Source: Myxococcales bacterium
GTDB lineage: Bacteria; Myxococcota_A; Polyangia; Polyangiales; Polyangiaceae
Length of the DNA stretch: 64,000 nt
Direction: 5' to 3'
Assembly: GCA_016794345.1 (NCBI GenBank)
Contig: JAEUKE010000270.1
Coordinates: forward strand, 248,001 to 312,000
Shown here: piece by piece, positions 1 to 9,674 of the stretch
How positions within the stretch are numbered: position 1 is the first letter of the stretch
How the letters are laid out: the number at the start of each line of letters is the position of its first letter
Translations under genes and position numbers: made by a program
Notes under the pieces: generated by a model
What the model was told of the DNA's origin: nothing
Database searches by the model: none
Seen by the model: the letters and a program-made list of their open reading frames with translations, nothing else

Positions 1-159
1 CACCGACGCGTCGCCCTCGGGGATCCCCGCGTCGTCCTCGGTGATCGGATCGAGGGGGGGACCACCGGCGATGCAGGCGCCGAGCGCGGCGGCAGCCGCG
101 AGCCCCAGCGCCGCTGCGAGGACGAGGCCGCGCTCGATTGTGCGGTGGACGAGCCGCAT
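1..159 (-). CDS. Lipoprotein N terminus (partial, runs off left edge)
   Basis: The first 53 codons of a minus-strand gene, starting at ATG (159) and open to the edge of the window. It has a basic start (MRLVHRTIERG), an Ala/Leu-rich hydrophobic core and a lipobox LGAC with the acylated Cys at about residue 29, so a lipid-anchored envelope protein is expected. The residues after the Cys are Gly/Pro-rich and then acidic, which fits a flexible linker. It begins 44 bp after the stop of the kelch lipoprotein on the same strand, so the two may share a transcript. The mature domain lies outside the window and its function cannot be told. Confidence 0.6.
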   Translation of the reverse strand, partial: MRLVHRTIERGLVLAAALGLAAAAALGACIAGGPPLDPITEDDAGIPEGDASV

Positions 160-203
160 GGCGAGCACGAGCCTAGCAGCTTCCGGAGCGTCACGGGACG
201 GGC

Positions 204-1310
204 TCACGGCGCTTTCACCCACGCGCCGCTCAGCTCGTCGTGCCGGAACACGAGCGTGGTCCGCAAACCGGGCCGCGACTTCTGCGCCGCAATGGTGAGG
301 GCGCCCTCGATCACCTCCGCCGCGAAGACGTGGTCGCCCGCCTTGTCGTCGAGGCCGGGGAGCGGATCGAGGTCCGCCCACGTGTTGGCGGCAGCGTCGT
401 ACGCGGTCACCTCGATCGGGCCCCAGGTGTGGGGGAAGCTGAAGATGCGCCCCTCGTGCGCGACGAAGAGGTTGTCGGCGGCCGTGCCATGGCCGCCCGA
501 GTTGGCGCCGCGCGACCAGGTGTCGGTCTTCGGATCGTAGATGTGGACCGCGTTCGAGTCGCCGAGGAGGAAGATGCGCTCGCCGACCACGACGGCGTCG
601 AGGACGCGGTGACCGAGCTTGGGCATCGGCTTGCGAGACTCGTGTCTGCCGTCTGCCAGCGAGACCACCGAGACGGTACGCTGGGGCTTGCCGGTCGGTC
701 CTTTGTCGAAGCTCAGCCCGCCGAAGAGGTAGAGCGAGCGGCCGACGATCACCGGCACGCGGTAGGGGGGACCCGCCGGGATCTTGCCGGCGTCGCGCCA
801 GCTGCACGTGGCGAAGTCGAATGCCTGGATGCTGGTGACGGGCACCGTGGGGGGCAGCTTGCCTTCGTCCGGATCGTCGTCGTTGGGCGCGATGCCCCCG
901 ACCGCGAGGATGCGGTCGCCGTCTGCCAGCAAGTGGAAGAACCGGCGGTCCTTCAGCTCGGGCAAGGTCTCCCAGGCGCCGGTCTTCGTGTCGAACCGGT
1001 AGAACGTGCGGAGCGTGTTGCTGCTGTGAAAGTAGAGGTGCCGGCCGAGCGCGGTCGACCATCCCTGGATCTCGAGCACCTCCTTCGCGGGCTTGCCGCA
1101 GCCGTCGGCGGCCGGCGGCGGCGTGGGCTTCAGGGCGGCGGATGCGCTCGGGGCTGGGCCGGCCAGTCCAGTGTCGGGGGACGCGGTCATTGGCGGCACG
1201 GAGGATGGCGCCGCCGAGGGGAGTGGCGGGGCCGCGGCGGGTGGGGCCGTCGGTTCGCCGCCGCAGCCGGAGAGAGCGAGGGCGAGGAGAGCGCCGAGCC
1301 GAGCGAACAT
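204..1310 (-). CDS. Kelch-repeat (beta-propeller) lipoprotein
   Basis: A 368-residue exported protein. The signal peptide ends in lipobox ALSGC (Cys16) and is followed by a Pro/Ala/Ser-rich linker to about residue 75. The rest consists of propeller-like repeats with the kelch pattern: a hydrophobic strand, then Gly-Gly or a similar turn, then an aromatic residue and an Asp/Trp segment (for example ILAVGGIAPN, LYLFGGLSF, IFLLGDSNA, each followed by a DTKTGAWETL-like block). Such propellers usually bind proteins or sugars at the cell surface, but no partner is indicated here. GAGGGA lies just upstream of ATG 1310. It is divergent from rpsB across a 288-bp spacer. Confidence 0.82.
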   Translation of the reverse strand: MFARLGALLALALSGCGGEPTAPPAAAPPLPSAAPSSVPPMTASPDTGLAGPAPSASAALKPTPPPAADGCGKPAKEVLEIQGWSTALGRHLYFHSSNTLRTFYRFDTKTGAWETLPELKDRRFFHLLADGDRILAVGGIAPNDDDPDEGKLPPTVPVTSIQAFDFATCSWRDAGKIPAGPPYRVPVIVGRSLYLFGGLSFDKGPTGKPQRTVSVVSLADGRHESRKPMPKLGHRVLDAVVVGERIFLLGDSNAVHIYDPKTDTWSRGANSGGHGTAADNLFVAHEGRIFSFPHTWGPIEVTAYDAAANTWADLDPLPGLDDKAGDHVFAAEVIEGALTIAAQKSRPGLRTTLVFRHDELSGAWVKAP

Positions 1311-1385
1311 GGGTCCCTCGGTTGCGGCGCCTGCTCGGAGCCGTCAAGGCGCGGCGCCGTCCCGGACGGAGGCCTCGTGCCAGTC

Positions 1386-1413
1386 TTGACTGCACCCCTC
1401 CTTCGACTAAGGT
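1386..1413 (+). promoter_or_regulatory. Predicted housekeeping promoter of rpsB
   Basis: TTGACT (1386-1391) and TAAGGT (1408-1413) are separated by 16 bp. The -35 box matches the sigma-70 consensus at five of six positions and the -10 box is weaker. It sits in the divergent spacer before rpsB and would give a 5' leader of roughly 180 nt containing the hairpin at 1488-1513. This is a prediction from sequence only. Confidence 0.5.
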
Positions 1414-1487
1414 GCGCGGTCCCCACGGCTTCTGCCGGGGGAAACCACAATCCGCACGCTCCGTTCGCGGCAATCACCACGAACGCA

Positions 1488-1513
1488 GGCTCGAGCGCAA
1501 GCGCGCTCGAGCC
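1488..1513 (+). promoter_or_regulatory. Strong hairpin in the rpsB leader
   Basis: An 11-bp perfect stem (1488-1498 pairing with 1503-1513; left arm GGCTCGAGCGC) closes an AAGC loop about 85 nt upstream of the rpsB start. No T-tract follows, so it is not an intrinsic terminator. Ribosomal protein S2 represses its own operon in some bacteria by binding the rpsB leader. Whether this hairpin plays that role is an inference. Confidence 0.5.
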
Positions 1514-1598
1514 GGAACGGGCCCCGGTGCTCGGCTCTGGTCCTCGGACCGGCCGGGTTGGCCCCTCGGAGCGGAGGAAAAACCGGAAGGAGAACAGA

Positions 1599-2411
<813 letters not shown>

Positions 2412-2419
2412 TCGCCGCG

Positions 2420-2453
2420 CCCCCTCTACACGAGTGGAGGGGGTTGGGGGAGG
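2420..2453 (-). repeat. GC palindrome repeat, copy A (reverse orientation)
   Basis: First of seven related elements in the window, lying directly after the rpsB stop. A 10-bp stem (2420-2429 with 2434-2443, one G-T pair) closes a 4-nt loop ACGA and is flanked by TTGGGGGAGG. Read on the minus strand it has the family layout: a CCTCCCCC head, a two- or three-base spacer, then a CCCCCTC stem arm. Confidence 0.75.
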
Positions 2454-2524
2454 AAAGCGCGGAGTCGACCGTCTGTGCCGGGCTGAACTCCGCCAGTCTC
2501 CTCCAAACCCTCTCTCCCGCCCCT

Positions 2525-2570
2525 TCCTCACCCCCCCGGCCCCCTCTCCGCGAGCGGAGAGGGGGAGAAG
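2525..2570 (+). repeat. GC palindrome repeat, copy B (upstream of tsf)
   Basis: An 11-bp perfect stem (2540-2550, CCCCCTCTCCG, with 2555-2565) closes loop CGAG, preceded by the C-rich head of the family. The 3' arm and tail (GGGGGAGAAG) lie 9-18 nt before the tsf ATG, so the element probably supplies or masks the ribosome binding site. Confidence 0.8.
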
Positions 2571-2578
2571 AGCCTCCG

Positions 2579-3514
2579 ATGAGCACCGTTACCCCCCAAG
2601 CAATCAAAGAGCTGCGTGAGCGAACCCAGGCCGGCATGAGCGACTGCAAGAACGCGCTCGTGGAGGCCGAGGGCGATCTCGACAAGGCCGTCGAGATCAT
2701 CCTGAAGAAGGGCCTCGCCAAGAGCGCGAAGCGCGCCTCCGCCGTGGCGACCGAGGGCGAGGTTCGCGCCGTCGTCTCCGCCGACAAGCGCGCGGCGACG
2801 ATGGTCGAGGTCAACATCCAGACGGACTTCGCGGCCCGCAGCGAGGGCTTCCAGCAGTTCCTCGCGGACGTGATGGACGCCGCGGTCAAGGCGAAGGCCG
2901 GCGACGATCTCGCCAAGGCGCCCCTCGCGGGCAAGACCGTGGGTGAGGTCGCGGTGGAGCTCACGGCGAAGATCGGCGAGAAGATCGACGTTCGCCGCTG
3001 GGAGCGCCTCGAGGTCCCCGCGGGCAAGCAGGGCCTCACGGCGGCGTACGTCCACCTCGGCGGCAAGATCGGCGTCATCCTCTCGGTCGAGACCGAGAGC
3101 GAGGCGGCGGCGAAACACGCGGAGGTGCTCAAGTTCGCCGAGGACACCGCGATGCAGATCGCGGCCATGACGCCCCTCGTCCTCAAGCGCGAGGACGTCG
3201 GCGCCGACCAGATCGCCAAGCAGAAGGAGATCTACGAGGCGCAGCTCCGCGAGGACCCCAAGCCGAAGCCGGAAGCGTCCTGGCCGAAGATCATCGAGGG
3301 CAAGCTCGTGAAGTGGTACTCGGAGATCGCCCTCCTCGAGCAGGAGTCGGTCGTCGTCCCGGGCCAGACCATCTCGCAGCTGGCCGACGCCGCCGGCAAG
3401 GCCGCCGGCGCCAAGGTCGCCCTGACGAAGTTCGTCCGCTTCGAGCGCGGCGAAGGCCTCGCGAAGAAGGAAGACAACTTCGCCGAAGAGGTCGCGAAGA
3501 TGGCGAGCCAGTGA
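2579..3514 (+). CDS. tsf: Translation elongation factor Ts
   Basis: A 311-residue EF-Ts, the nucleotide exchange factor that recycles EF-Tu-GDP. The N-terminal UBA-like region carries the family signature (IKELRERTQAGMSDCKNAL), followed by an EGDLDKAVEIILKKGLAK segment and the contact region VEVNIQTDFAARSEGF. It is somewhat longer than E. coli EF-Ts (283). ATG 2579 matches the family start. It is co-oriented with rpsB and probably co-transcribed with it. Confidence 0.97.
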   Translation: MSTVTPQAIKELRERTQAGMSDCKNALVEAEGDLDKAVEIILKKGLAKSAKRASAVATEGEVRAVVSADKRAATMVEVNIQTDFAARSEGFQQFLADVMDAAVKAKAGDDLAKAPLAGKTVGEVAVELTAKIGEKIDVRRWERLEVPAGKQGLTAAYVHLGGKIGVILSVETESEAAAKHAEVLKFAEDTAMQIAAMTPLVLKREDVGADQIAKQKEIYEAQLREDPKPKPEASWPKIIEGKLVKWYSEIALLEQESVVVPGQTISQLADAAGKAAGAKVALTKFVRFERGEGLAKKEDNFAEEVAKMASQ

Positions 3515-3520
3515 GCCACG

Positions 3521-3555
3521 CCCCCCTCCACCCAGTGGAGGGGGGAAGGGGGGAG
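3521..3555 (-). repeat. GC palindrome repeat, copy C (reverse orientation, after tsf)
   Basis: An 11-bp perfect stem (3521-3531, CCCCCCTCCAC, with 3535-3545) closes loop CCA, followed by AAGGGGGGAGG. It begins 7 bp after the tsf stop. Its G-rich tail ends 6 nt before the ATG of the deacetylase gene and forms that gene's Shine-Dalgarno sequence. Confidence 0.8.
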
Positions 3556-3561
3556 GAATCC

Positions 3562-4590
3562 ATGGCGACGGGCGACGCCGAGCAGAAGGCGTCGCCGGCC
3601 CTGGGAGGCTCTCCCTCTCCTTCAGCGCCGTCCCCGCCAATCCCTCCCCCCCGGCCCCCCTCCACTGCGTGGAAGGGGGAGGGGTTGCTCGCCGTCAGCG
3701 TCGATCTCGACGAGCTCGATCTGTACCGCGCGATTCACGGGCTGCCTTCCTCCGGGGGGGCGGCCCGTGTCGCTTACGAGGTGGGGGTGCCGCGCGCGCT
3801 CGGCTTCGCCGAGAGCCTCGGCGTTCCGCTCACGTTCTTCGCCGTGGGGGCGGACCTCACGCACCAGGCGTGTGCAGACGTGCTCACCTCTGCACGCCGG
3901 GCCGGCCACGAGGTCGCGAGCCACTCGCTCACGCATCCTTACAATCTTGTCAGGTTGAGCGCGGCCGAGATCCGGCGAGAGGTGGAGGGGAGCTTCGAGG
4001 TCGTCGAGCGCGCGGTGGGCGCGCGGCCGGCCGGCTTTCGCGCTCCTGGCTACACGATCTCCGACGCCGTCTTCGACGCGCTCGAGCAGGCCGGCGCGCG
4101 GTACGACTCGTCGGTCTTCCCTTGTCCGCTCTACTACGGCGCCAAGCTGGCCGTCCTGGGCTCGATGCAGGCGCTCGGCAGGCGATCGGCCAGCATCGTC
4201 GGCCCGCCCCAGGTGCTCGCCGCGCCCGCCGAGCCCTACCGGCTGGCGCGCCCGTACTGGAAGCGCGGCGATCGCCCGCTCGTCGAGCTGCCCATCCAGG
4301 TCACACGCGGGCCGCGGCTCCCCGTCATCGGCACGACGCTCGGCCGGGCAGGGGAGCGCGGCGCGCGCGCGCTCGTCCGCGCGTGTGGCGATACCCCGCT
4401 GCTCAACCTCGAGCTCCACGCGATCGATTTCCTCGATCGCGCGGATGTCCCGGTGGAGCTCACGGGCTTGCCCGAGCTGCGAGCCCCGCTGACGCGTCGC
4501 CTCTCGGCGCTGCGTGCGGCGGTCGGCGCCGCGCTCGCGTCGGGACGTCGCGCGGTCACGCTGGCCGCGGCCGCTGCGCTCGCGAGCTGA
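3562..4590 (+). CDS. Polysaccharide deacetylase (NodB/CE4 family)
   Basis: A 342-residue metal-dependent carbohydrate esterase. The NodB fold starts near residue 42 with the catalytic Asp segment VSVDLDELD. The zinc ligands follow in SHSLTHPYN (His-x3-His), then RAPGYTIS (motif 3), and near the C terminus LELHAIDFLD (motif 5 His). It would remove N-acetyl groups from a cell-surface polysaccharide. No signal peptide is seen. Two starts are possible. ATG 3562 has a good SD from repeat copy C but adds 41 low-complexity residues, part of them encoded by repeat copy D. TTG 3685 begins just before the conserved domain, but its SD is very close. Confidence 0.88.
   Translation: MATGDAEQKASPALGGSPSPSAPSPPIPPPRPPSTAWKGEGLLAVSVDLDELDLYRAIHGLPSSGGAARVAYEVGVPRALGFAESLGVPLTFFAVGADLTHQACADVLTSARRAGHEVASHSLTHPYNLVRLSAAEIRREVEGSFEVVERAVGARPAGFRAPGYTISDAVFDALEQAGARYDSSVFPCPLYYGAKLAVLGSMQALGRRSASIVGPPQVLAAPAEPYRLARPYWKRGDRPLVELPIQVTRGPRLPVIGTTLGRAGERGARALVRACGDTPLLNLELHAIDFLDRADVPVELTGLPELRAPLTRRLSALRAAVGAALASGRRAVTLAAAAALAS
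3642..3684 (+). repeat. GC palindrome repeat, copy D (inside the deacetylase reading frame)
   Basis: An 11-bp stem with one mismatch (3655-3665 with 3669-3679), loop TGC, preceded by the head CCTCCCCCCCGG. If the gene starts at ATG 3562 this copy is translated as a Pro-rich stretch (PPIPPPRPPSTAWKGEG) between the start and the NodB domain. If the gene starts at TTG 3685 the copy lies immediately upstream of it. Confidence 0.75.
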
Positions 4591-4607
4591 GCCGCGCGCT
4601 CCGGCGC

Positions 4608-5984
<1,377 letters not shown>

Positions 5985-6022
5985 GCCGCGGAGCGTACCA
6001 TCGGCGCGGGGCGCCGATCTCC

Positions 6023-6895
6023 CTACATGGCCTTGTACTTGATCGTCCGTTCGCCCTCGGCCTGGTTGTCCACTCGATTGATTCGCTCGGGCGCGATGCC
6101 CGAGGCCGCGATGAACTCGCGCGCCGCGTCAACCGACCCGTAGGCGAGATCGTCCGGCTTGCCCGAGGCGATGACCTGCCCCTGCACGAGGAGGAAGGCC
6201 TGGTGCGCGATGCGGAACGTGCTCGTCATGTCGTGTGAGATGACGACGCTCGTCACGTCGAAGCGCGCGCGCGTCTCCTCGATGAGGTCGTCGACCATGC
6301 GGCTCGTGATCGGATCGAGGCCGCTCGTCGGCTCGTCGTAGATGAGGATCTCGGGCTCGAGCATGAGGGCCCGGGCGAGGCCCACGCGCTTTCGCTGGCC
6401 GCCCGAGAGCTCGCTCGGCATCCGGTTCTCTTTCCCCTCCAGGCCGAGCAGGCTCAGCATCGACAGGACCTTGTCGCGCATCTCGCGCCGCTTCATCTGC
6501 TTGCGGTGCTCCCGGAGCGGGAAGGCGACGTTGTCGAACACGGTCAGCGAGTCGAGCAGCGCCGCGTACTGGAAGACCATCCCGAACTGCTGGCGCACCA
6601 CGTTCAGCTCGGGCTCGCTCAGCGGTGAGATGTCGTGGCCGTCGACCCAGATGTGGCCCGAGGTGGGACGCTCGAGGGCGATCAAGAGGCGCAGGAGCGT
6701 GGTCTTGCCGGCGCCCGACCCGCCGATGATGACGGCGGTCTTGTGCCGCTTCAGGTGCATCGTCACGCCCTTCAGGACCTGGGTGTCCCCGAAGGACTTC
6801 ACCACGGAGTCGACGAAGATGTGATCGTCCGGCTCGGCTCCGGGGGGGAGCTCGCGTGGAGTCGCACCGCGCGTTCTACGGGGCTCCGCCGACAT
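6023..6895 (-). CDS. ABC transporter ATPase, MlaF-like (lipid transport)
   Basis: A 290-residue ATPase with Walker A GGSGAGKTT, the signature LSGGQRKRVGLARAL, Walker B ILIYDEPTSGLDP and the switch His in VVISHDM. The family-specific pieces GMVFQYAALLDSLTVFDNVAFPL and LSLLGLEGKENRMPSELSGG are those of MlaF-type ATPases, which energise phospholipid exchange between the membranes. The permease (MlaE) and substrate-binding (MlaD) partners are not adjacent here. ATG 6895 is preferred over an upstream in-frame ATG at 6955, because the extra 20 residues do not resemble the family. The C-terminal 25 residues extend past the usual core. Confidence 0.88.
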   Translation of the reverse strand: MSAEPRRTRGATPRELPPGAEPDDHIFVDSVVKSFGDTQVLKGVTMHLKRHKTAVIIGGSGAGKTTLLRLLIALERPTSGHIWVDGHDISPLSEPELNVVRQQFGMVFQYAALLDSLTVFDNVAFPLREHRKQMKRREMRDKVLSMLSLLGLEGKENRMPSELSGGQRKRVGLARALMLEPEILIYDEPTSGLDPITSRMVDDLIEETRARFDVTSVVISHDMTSTFRIAHQAFLLVQGQVIASGKPDDLAYGSVDAAREFIAASGIAPERINRVDNQAEGERTIKYKAM

Positions 6896-6962
6896 TGCTA
6901 AGCTCTTGCATCGACCGTCGACGGGCCGCCAGAGAAACCGCCCGGTGGGAAGCACACGGAGT

Positions 6963-6991
6963 TTGGCTGGCTCGCGGTTTGCAACGATACT
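6963..6991 (+). promoter_or_regulatory. Predicted promoter leaving almost no leader
   Basis: TTGGCT (6963-6968) and GATACT (6986-6991) are 17 bp apart. The start codon at 7000 is only 8 nt past the -10 box, so transcription should begin at or within a couple of bases of the ATG. No Shine-Dalgarno sequence precedes the gene, which fits a leaderless mRNA. Confidence 0.5.
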
Positions 6992-6999
6992 CCCCGCTC

Positions 7000-7971
7000 A
7001 TGCGCCTACAGGCTTTCCTTACGGGCCTCCTGCCGTTTGCGCTCGCTCTCTCGAGCCCATCCCCGTCGCGAGCCCAGGACTCCGCCGGCGCGGAGGCGCT
7101 CTTCCGCGAAGCGAAGGCGCTCATGGGCGAGGGCAAGATCACCCAAGCGTGCCCGAAGTTCCAGGCCTCGCTCGAGCTGCAGCGCACCCTCGGCACCCTC
7201 ATGAACCTCGCCGACTGCCTCGAGCAAGACGGCAAGACCGCGAGCGCGTACCGCAACTGGAGCGAGGCCGTCACGCTCGCAACCGAGCTGAAAGACGACC
7301 GCCTCGGCTTCGCCGAGGATCGGAAGAAGGCGGTCGCGCCGCGCGTGCCCAAGCTCGTCCTCGATGTGGTCGCGGGGCCCGAGGCCCTCGGTGTCTCGGT
7401 CGCGGGCGCGGAGGTGGCGTCGAGCCGGTTCGGCCTCCCGCTCGAGCAAGACCCCGGGGCGCTGAAGATCGAAGTGTCGCGTGAAGACGAGGTGCTCGAG
7501 ACGATCCCGACGACCCTCACGGAGGGGCAGACCACGACGGTGAAGCTCGACCTCGCGGCCATCGCCAAGAAGCACCCGCCGAAGAAGGACAAGGTGGCCG
7601 GCCCCGAGGCTCGTCCCGCGCAGCGAATCGCGGGCTTCGTCGTGCTCGGCGTGGGCCTGGCCGGGGTGACCGCGTTTGCGGTGCTCGAGAGCGTGGCGCT
7701 CGCGAAGCGCTCCGAGGCCGATTCGGCGGGAAACTGCGTCGATCGGGACGGCAAGGCCCTCTGCTCCCCTCAGGGCTACGACCTCATCGAGGAGGCAGGC
7801 ACGCTGGCCGAGGTGGGCCAGTGGGTCGGCATCGGCGGCCTCGCCGTGGTCGGGGTGGGGATCACGCTCGTGCTCACGGCGCCGTCGGAGCCGGAGGCGG
7901 AGCCAGCCGCTGCCGTGCTCCCCTGGGTCTCCCCCTACGGAGGCGGGCTGACGGTCGGAGGTCGCTTTTGA
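7000..7971 (+). CDS. Exported TPR-like protein with two C-terminal membrane helices
   Basis: A 323-residue protein of a type common in myxobacteria. A cleavable signal peptide (to about residue 25, SPSRAQD) precedes a helical TPR-like region (EALFREAKALMGEGKITQACPKFQASLEL...LMNLADCLEQDGKTASAYRNW). A beta-rich region with a predicted carrier-like domain follows (about 120-190), then two hydrophobic segments (IAGFVVLGVGLAGVTAFAVL and WVGIGGLAVVGVGITLVLTA) around a small Cys-containing loop. No enzymatic motif is visible. It is the first gene of a six-gene run; its TGA overlaps the TTG start of the next gene. Confidence 0.85.
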   Translation: MRLQAFLTGLLPFALALSSPSPSRAQDSAGAEALFREAKALMGEGKITQACPKFQASLELQRTLGTLMNLADCLEQDGKTASAYRNWSEAVTLATELKDDRLGFAEDRKKAVAPRVPKLVLDVVAGPEALGVSVAGAEVASSRFGLPLEQDPGALKIEVSREDEVLETIPTTLTEGQTTTVKLDLAAIAKKHPPKKDKVAGPEARPAQRIAGFVVLGVGLAGVTAFAVLESVALAKRSEADSAGNCVDRDGKALCSPQGYDLIEEAGTLAEVGQWVGIGGLAVVGVGITLVLTAPSEPEAEPAAAVLPWVSPYGGGLTVGGRF

Positions 7972-8660
7972 GCCAGCGCCTCGTCTCCCTGCTGCTCGTG
8001 CTCTCGACCGCGGGCTGTGATCTCGTCCTCGGGGTACCGAACCCCGACGAGGTCAGGTCGGTGCGGCGGGTCGGCGACCAGCTCTGCGGCTGCCCGACCC
8101 TGACCGCCGAGGCCACCGCGGCCTGCGAGGCGGCGGTCGAGGTGGCCACCGAAGCGGAGCTCAAAGCGCTCGCCGAGGCGGACTGCTCCGACTGCGCCAA
8201 CGTCGTCGACTGCTACGCGCTCGCGACCGACGCGGGGGAGGTCGGCCAGGCCTGCGAGTCCCACGCCGACTGTCGGTCCCTCGCGTGTTGCACGACCGCC
8301 CCGGTCTCCTCCGTCGCGACGGACCCGGCGCTCCAGAGCGCGGGCGCGTGCTGCGCGACGTGCGCGAGCTGCGGAACCCTGCTCGACGGGGGCGACTGGA
8401 GCACGGTCTCCAACCTGTGCATCGAGTCGGCCGACTTCCTCGATGGGGGCGGGTCGGCCAACGACGACAACCTCATGGTGAGGGTGAGCGAGTGCCTCTG
8501 CGCGCAGCCTACCGCCGGCAGTTGCGAAGGTGATTGCGGCATGAGCTGCCTGACGGGTTTCGCGAGCGAAGCGTGCCGGACGTGCCTGCGCGCGCAAGGG
8601 GGCGACGCGTGTGCCCTCGAGATATCGACATGCCTCAGCGAGCGCGATCGACCCCTCTGA
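7968..8660 (+). CDS. Cys-rich lipoprotein
   Basis: A 230-residue lipoprotein starting at TTG 7968, which overlaps the upstream stop (TTGA) and has GGAGG 6 nt before it. The lipobox is LSTAGC with the lipid Cys at residue 17. About 25 Cys residues follow in patterns such as LACCTTAP, CCATCASCG and CEGDCGMSC, suggesting many disulfides and an extracellular or periplasmic location. No known domain is recognised. Overlaps on both sides imply coupled expression with its neighbours. Confidence 0.82.
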   Translation: MSQRLVSLLLVLSTAGCDLVLGVPNPDEVRSVRRVGDQLCGCPTLTAEATAACEAAVEVATEAELKALAEADCSDCANVVDCYALATDAGEVGQACESHADCRSLACCTTAPVSSVATDPALQSAGACCATCASCGTLLDGGDWSTVSNLCIESADFLDGGGSANDDNLMVRVSECLCAQPTAGSCEGDCGMSCLTGFASEACRTCLRAQGGDACALEISTCLSERDRPL

Positions 8661-9562
8661 GGCTCGGGCATCGCGTCGCTGCGGTCTGGGCGCTCATCGC
8701 CGTCATCGGCGCGTGCCGCGACACGCTCGTCGGAGACTCGGAGGACGTCGCGACCGAGCTCTGCACCATCCTCGCGGACTGCGAGCCGGTCGACCCCGCC
8801 TGCGAGGCGCTCGAGCAACGGTTCCGTCAGGCTCGCGATCCCGAGGTGACGGACGCGTTCCTGCAGAACCACGCGCGGCACGACTGCCTGGCGAGCTGCT
8901 CGAGCGCGCGCGCGTGCCGCGACGTGCCGCCCGTCTGCCGCGCGTTCGCCGAGTTCTGCGCCGAAGACGTCGACTGCTGCGGCTCCACGCAGGGCATCGG
9001 CGCCTGCCGAGCCGGCACGTGTTGCGCGCCGCTCGGCGCGCCTTGCGCCGGCGAGGGCGAGTGCTGCGGCGGGGAGACTTGTGTGGATGGTCACTGCGGG
9101 CAGTTCCGCTGCGCCTTGCTCGACGAGCCTTGCGAGCGGAGCTCGGACTGCTGCTCGAGGCTCTGTCGCTCCGGGCAGTGCGAGGCCAAGACCTGCAGCG
9201 ACTTCGGGGAGGCGTGTGTCACCGAGGGGGACTGCTGCCAGGGCGGGCTCACTTGCCGCGACGGGCTCTGCCTGAATCCGATCGACACCTGTGACTCGTG
9301 CTCGCCGGTCAGCGATCCCGAGAAGAACTGCTGCCTCGCGAGCGGGCTTGTCTGTTACGTCCGGGTCGACGACACCTCGTTCTGCGGCGTGGACGGCGCC
9401 TGCGCGCAAGCCGGGGTCGAGTGTGGGGGCAACGCCGACTGCTGTGCCGGCATGTGTGAGGAGTCCTTCCTCCCGCACTGCTGCTCGCCGCCCGGCGAGC
9501 CGTGCCTCGTCGACGTCGAGTGTTGCTCGCCCGGCCAATGCACGGACGGTGTCTGCCTATGA
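8630..9562 (+). CDS. Cys-rich lipoprotein with knottin-like repeats (module 1)
   Basis: A 310-residue protein starting inside the previous gene (31-bp overlap). The lipobox IGAC places the lipid Cys at about residue 29. After an alpha-helical N-terminal part it has repeated short Cys modules of the form C-x6-C-x5-CC-x-x-C-x4-C (for example CAGEGECCGGETCVDGHCG, CERSSDCCSRLCRSGQC, CVTEGDCCQGGLTCRDGLC). This spacing resembles dickkopf/conotoxin-type disulfide knots. It is a clear paralogue of the gene at 11182, and each is followed by a vWA lipoprotein. Confidence 0.85.
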   Translation: MPQRARSTPLRLGHRVAAVWALIAVIGACRDTLVGDSEDVATELCTILADCEPVDPACEALEQRFRQARDPEVTDAFLQNHARHDCLASCSSARACRDVPPVCRAFAEFCAEDVDCCGSTQGIGACRAGTCCAPLGAPCAGEGECCGGETCVDGHCGQFRCALLDEPCERSSDCCSRLCRSGQCEAKTCSDFGEACVTEGDCCQGGLTCRDGLCLNPIDTCDSCSPVSDPEKNCCLASGLVCYVRVDDTSFCGVDGACAQAGVECGGNADCCAGMCEESFLPHCCSPPGEPCLVDVECCSPGQCTDGVCL

Positions 9563-9674
9563 CGACCCCGTCAGACTGTGCCAACCCGAGTCAGGCGGCG
9601 GGCACGAGGATCGCGCTCGAAGCCCCAAATCCCGCGCCGGACGGGCGTGCAGGGTTCTTGCATGGCAGGGCGGC

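Noticed and set aside
240..1598. Long upstream open frame continuous with rpsB
   Set aside because: It is antisense to the kelch lipoprotein and lacks S2 similarity. ATG 1599 has a good SD and matches the family start.
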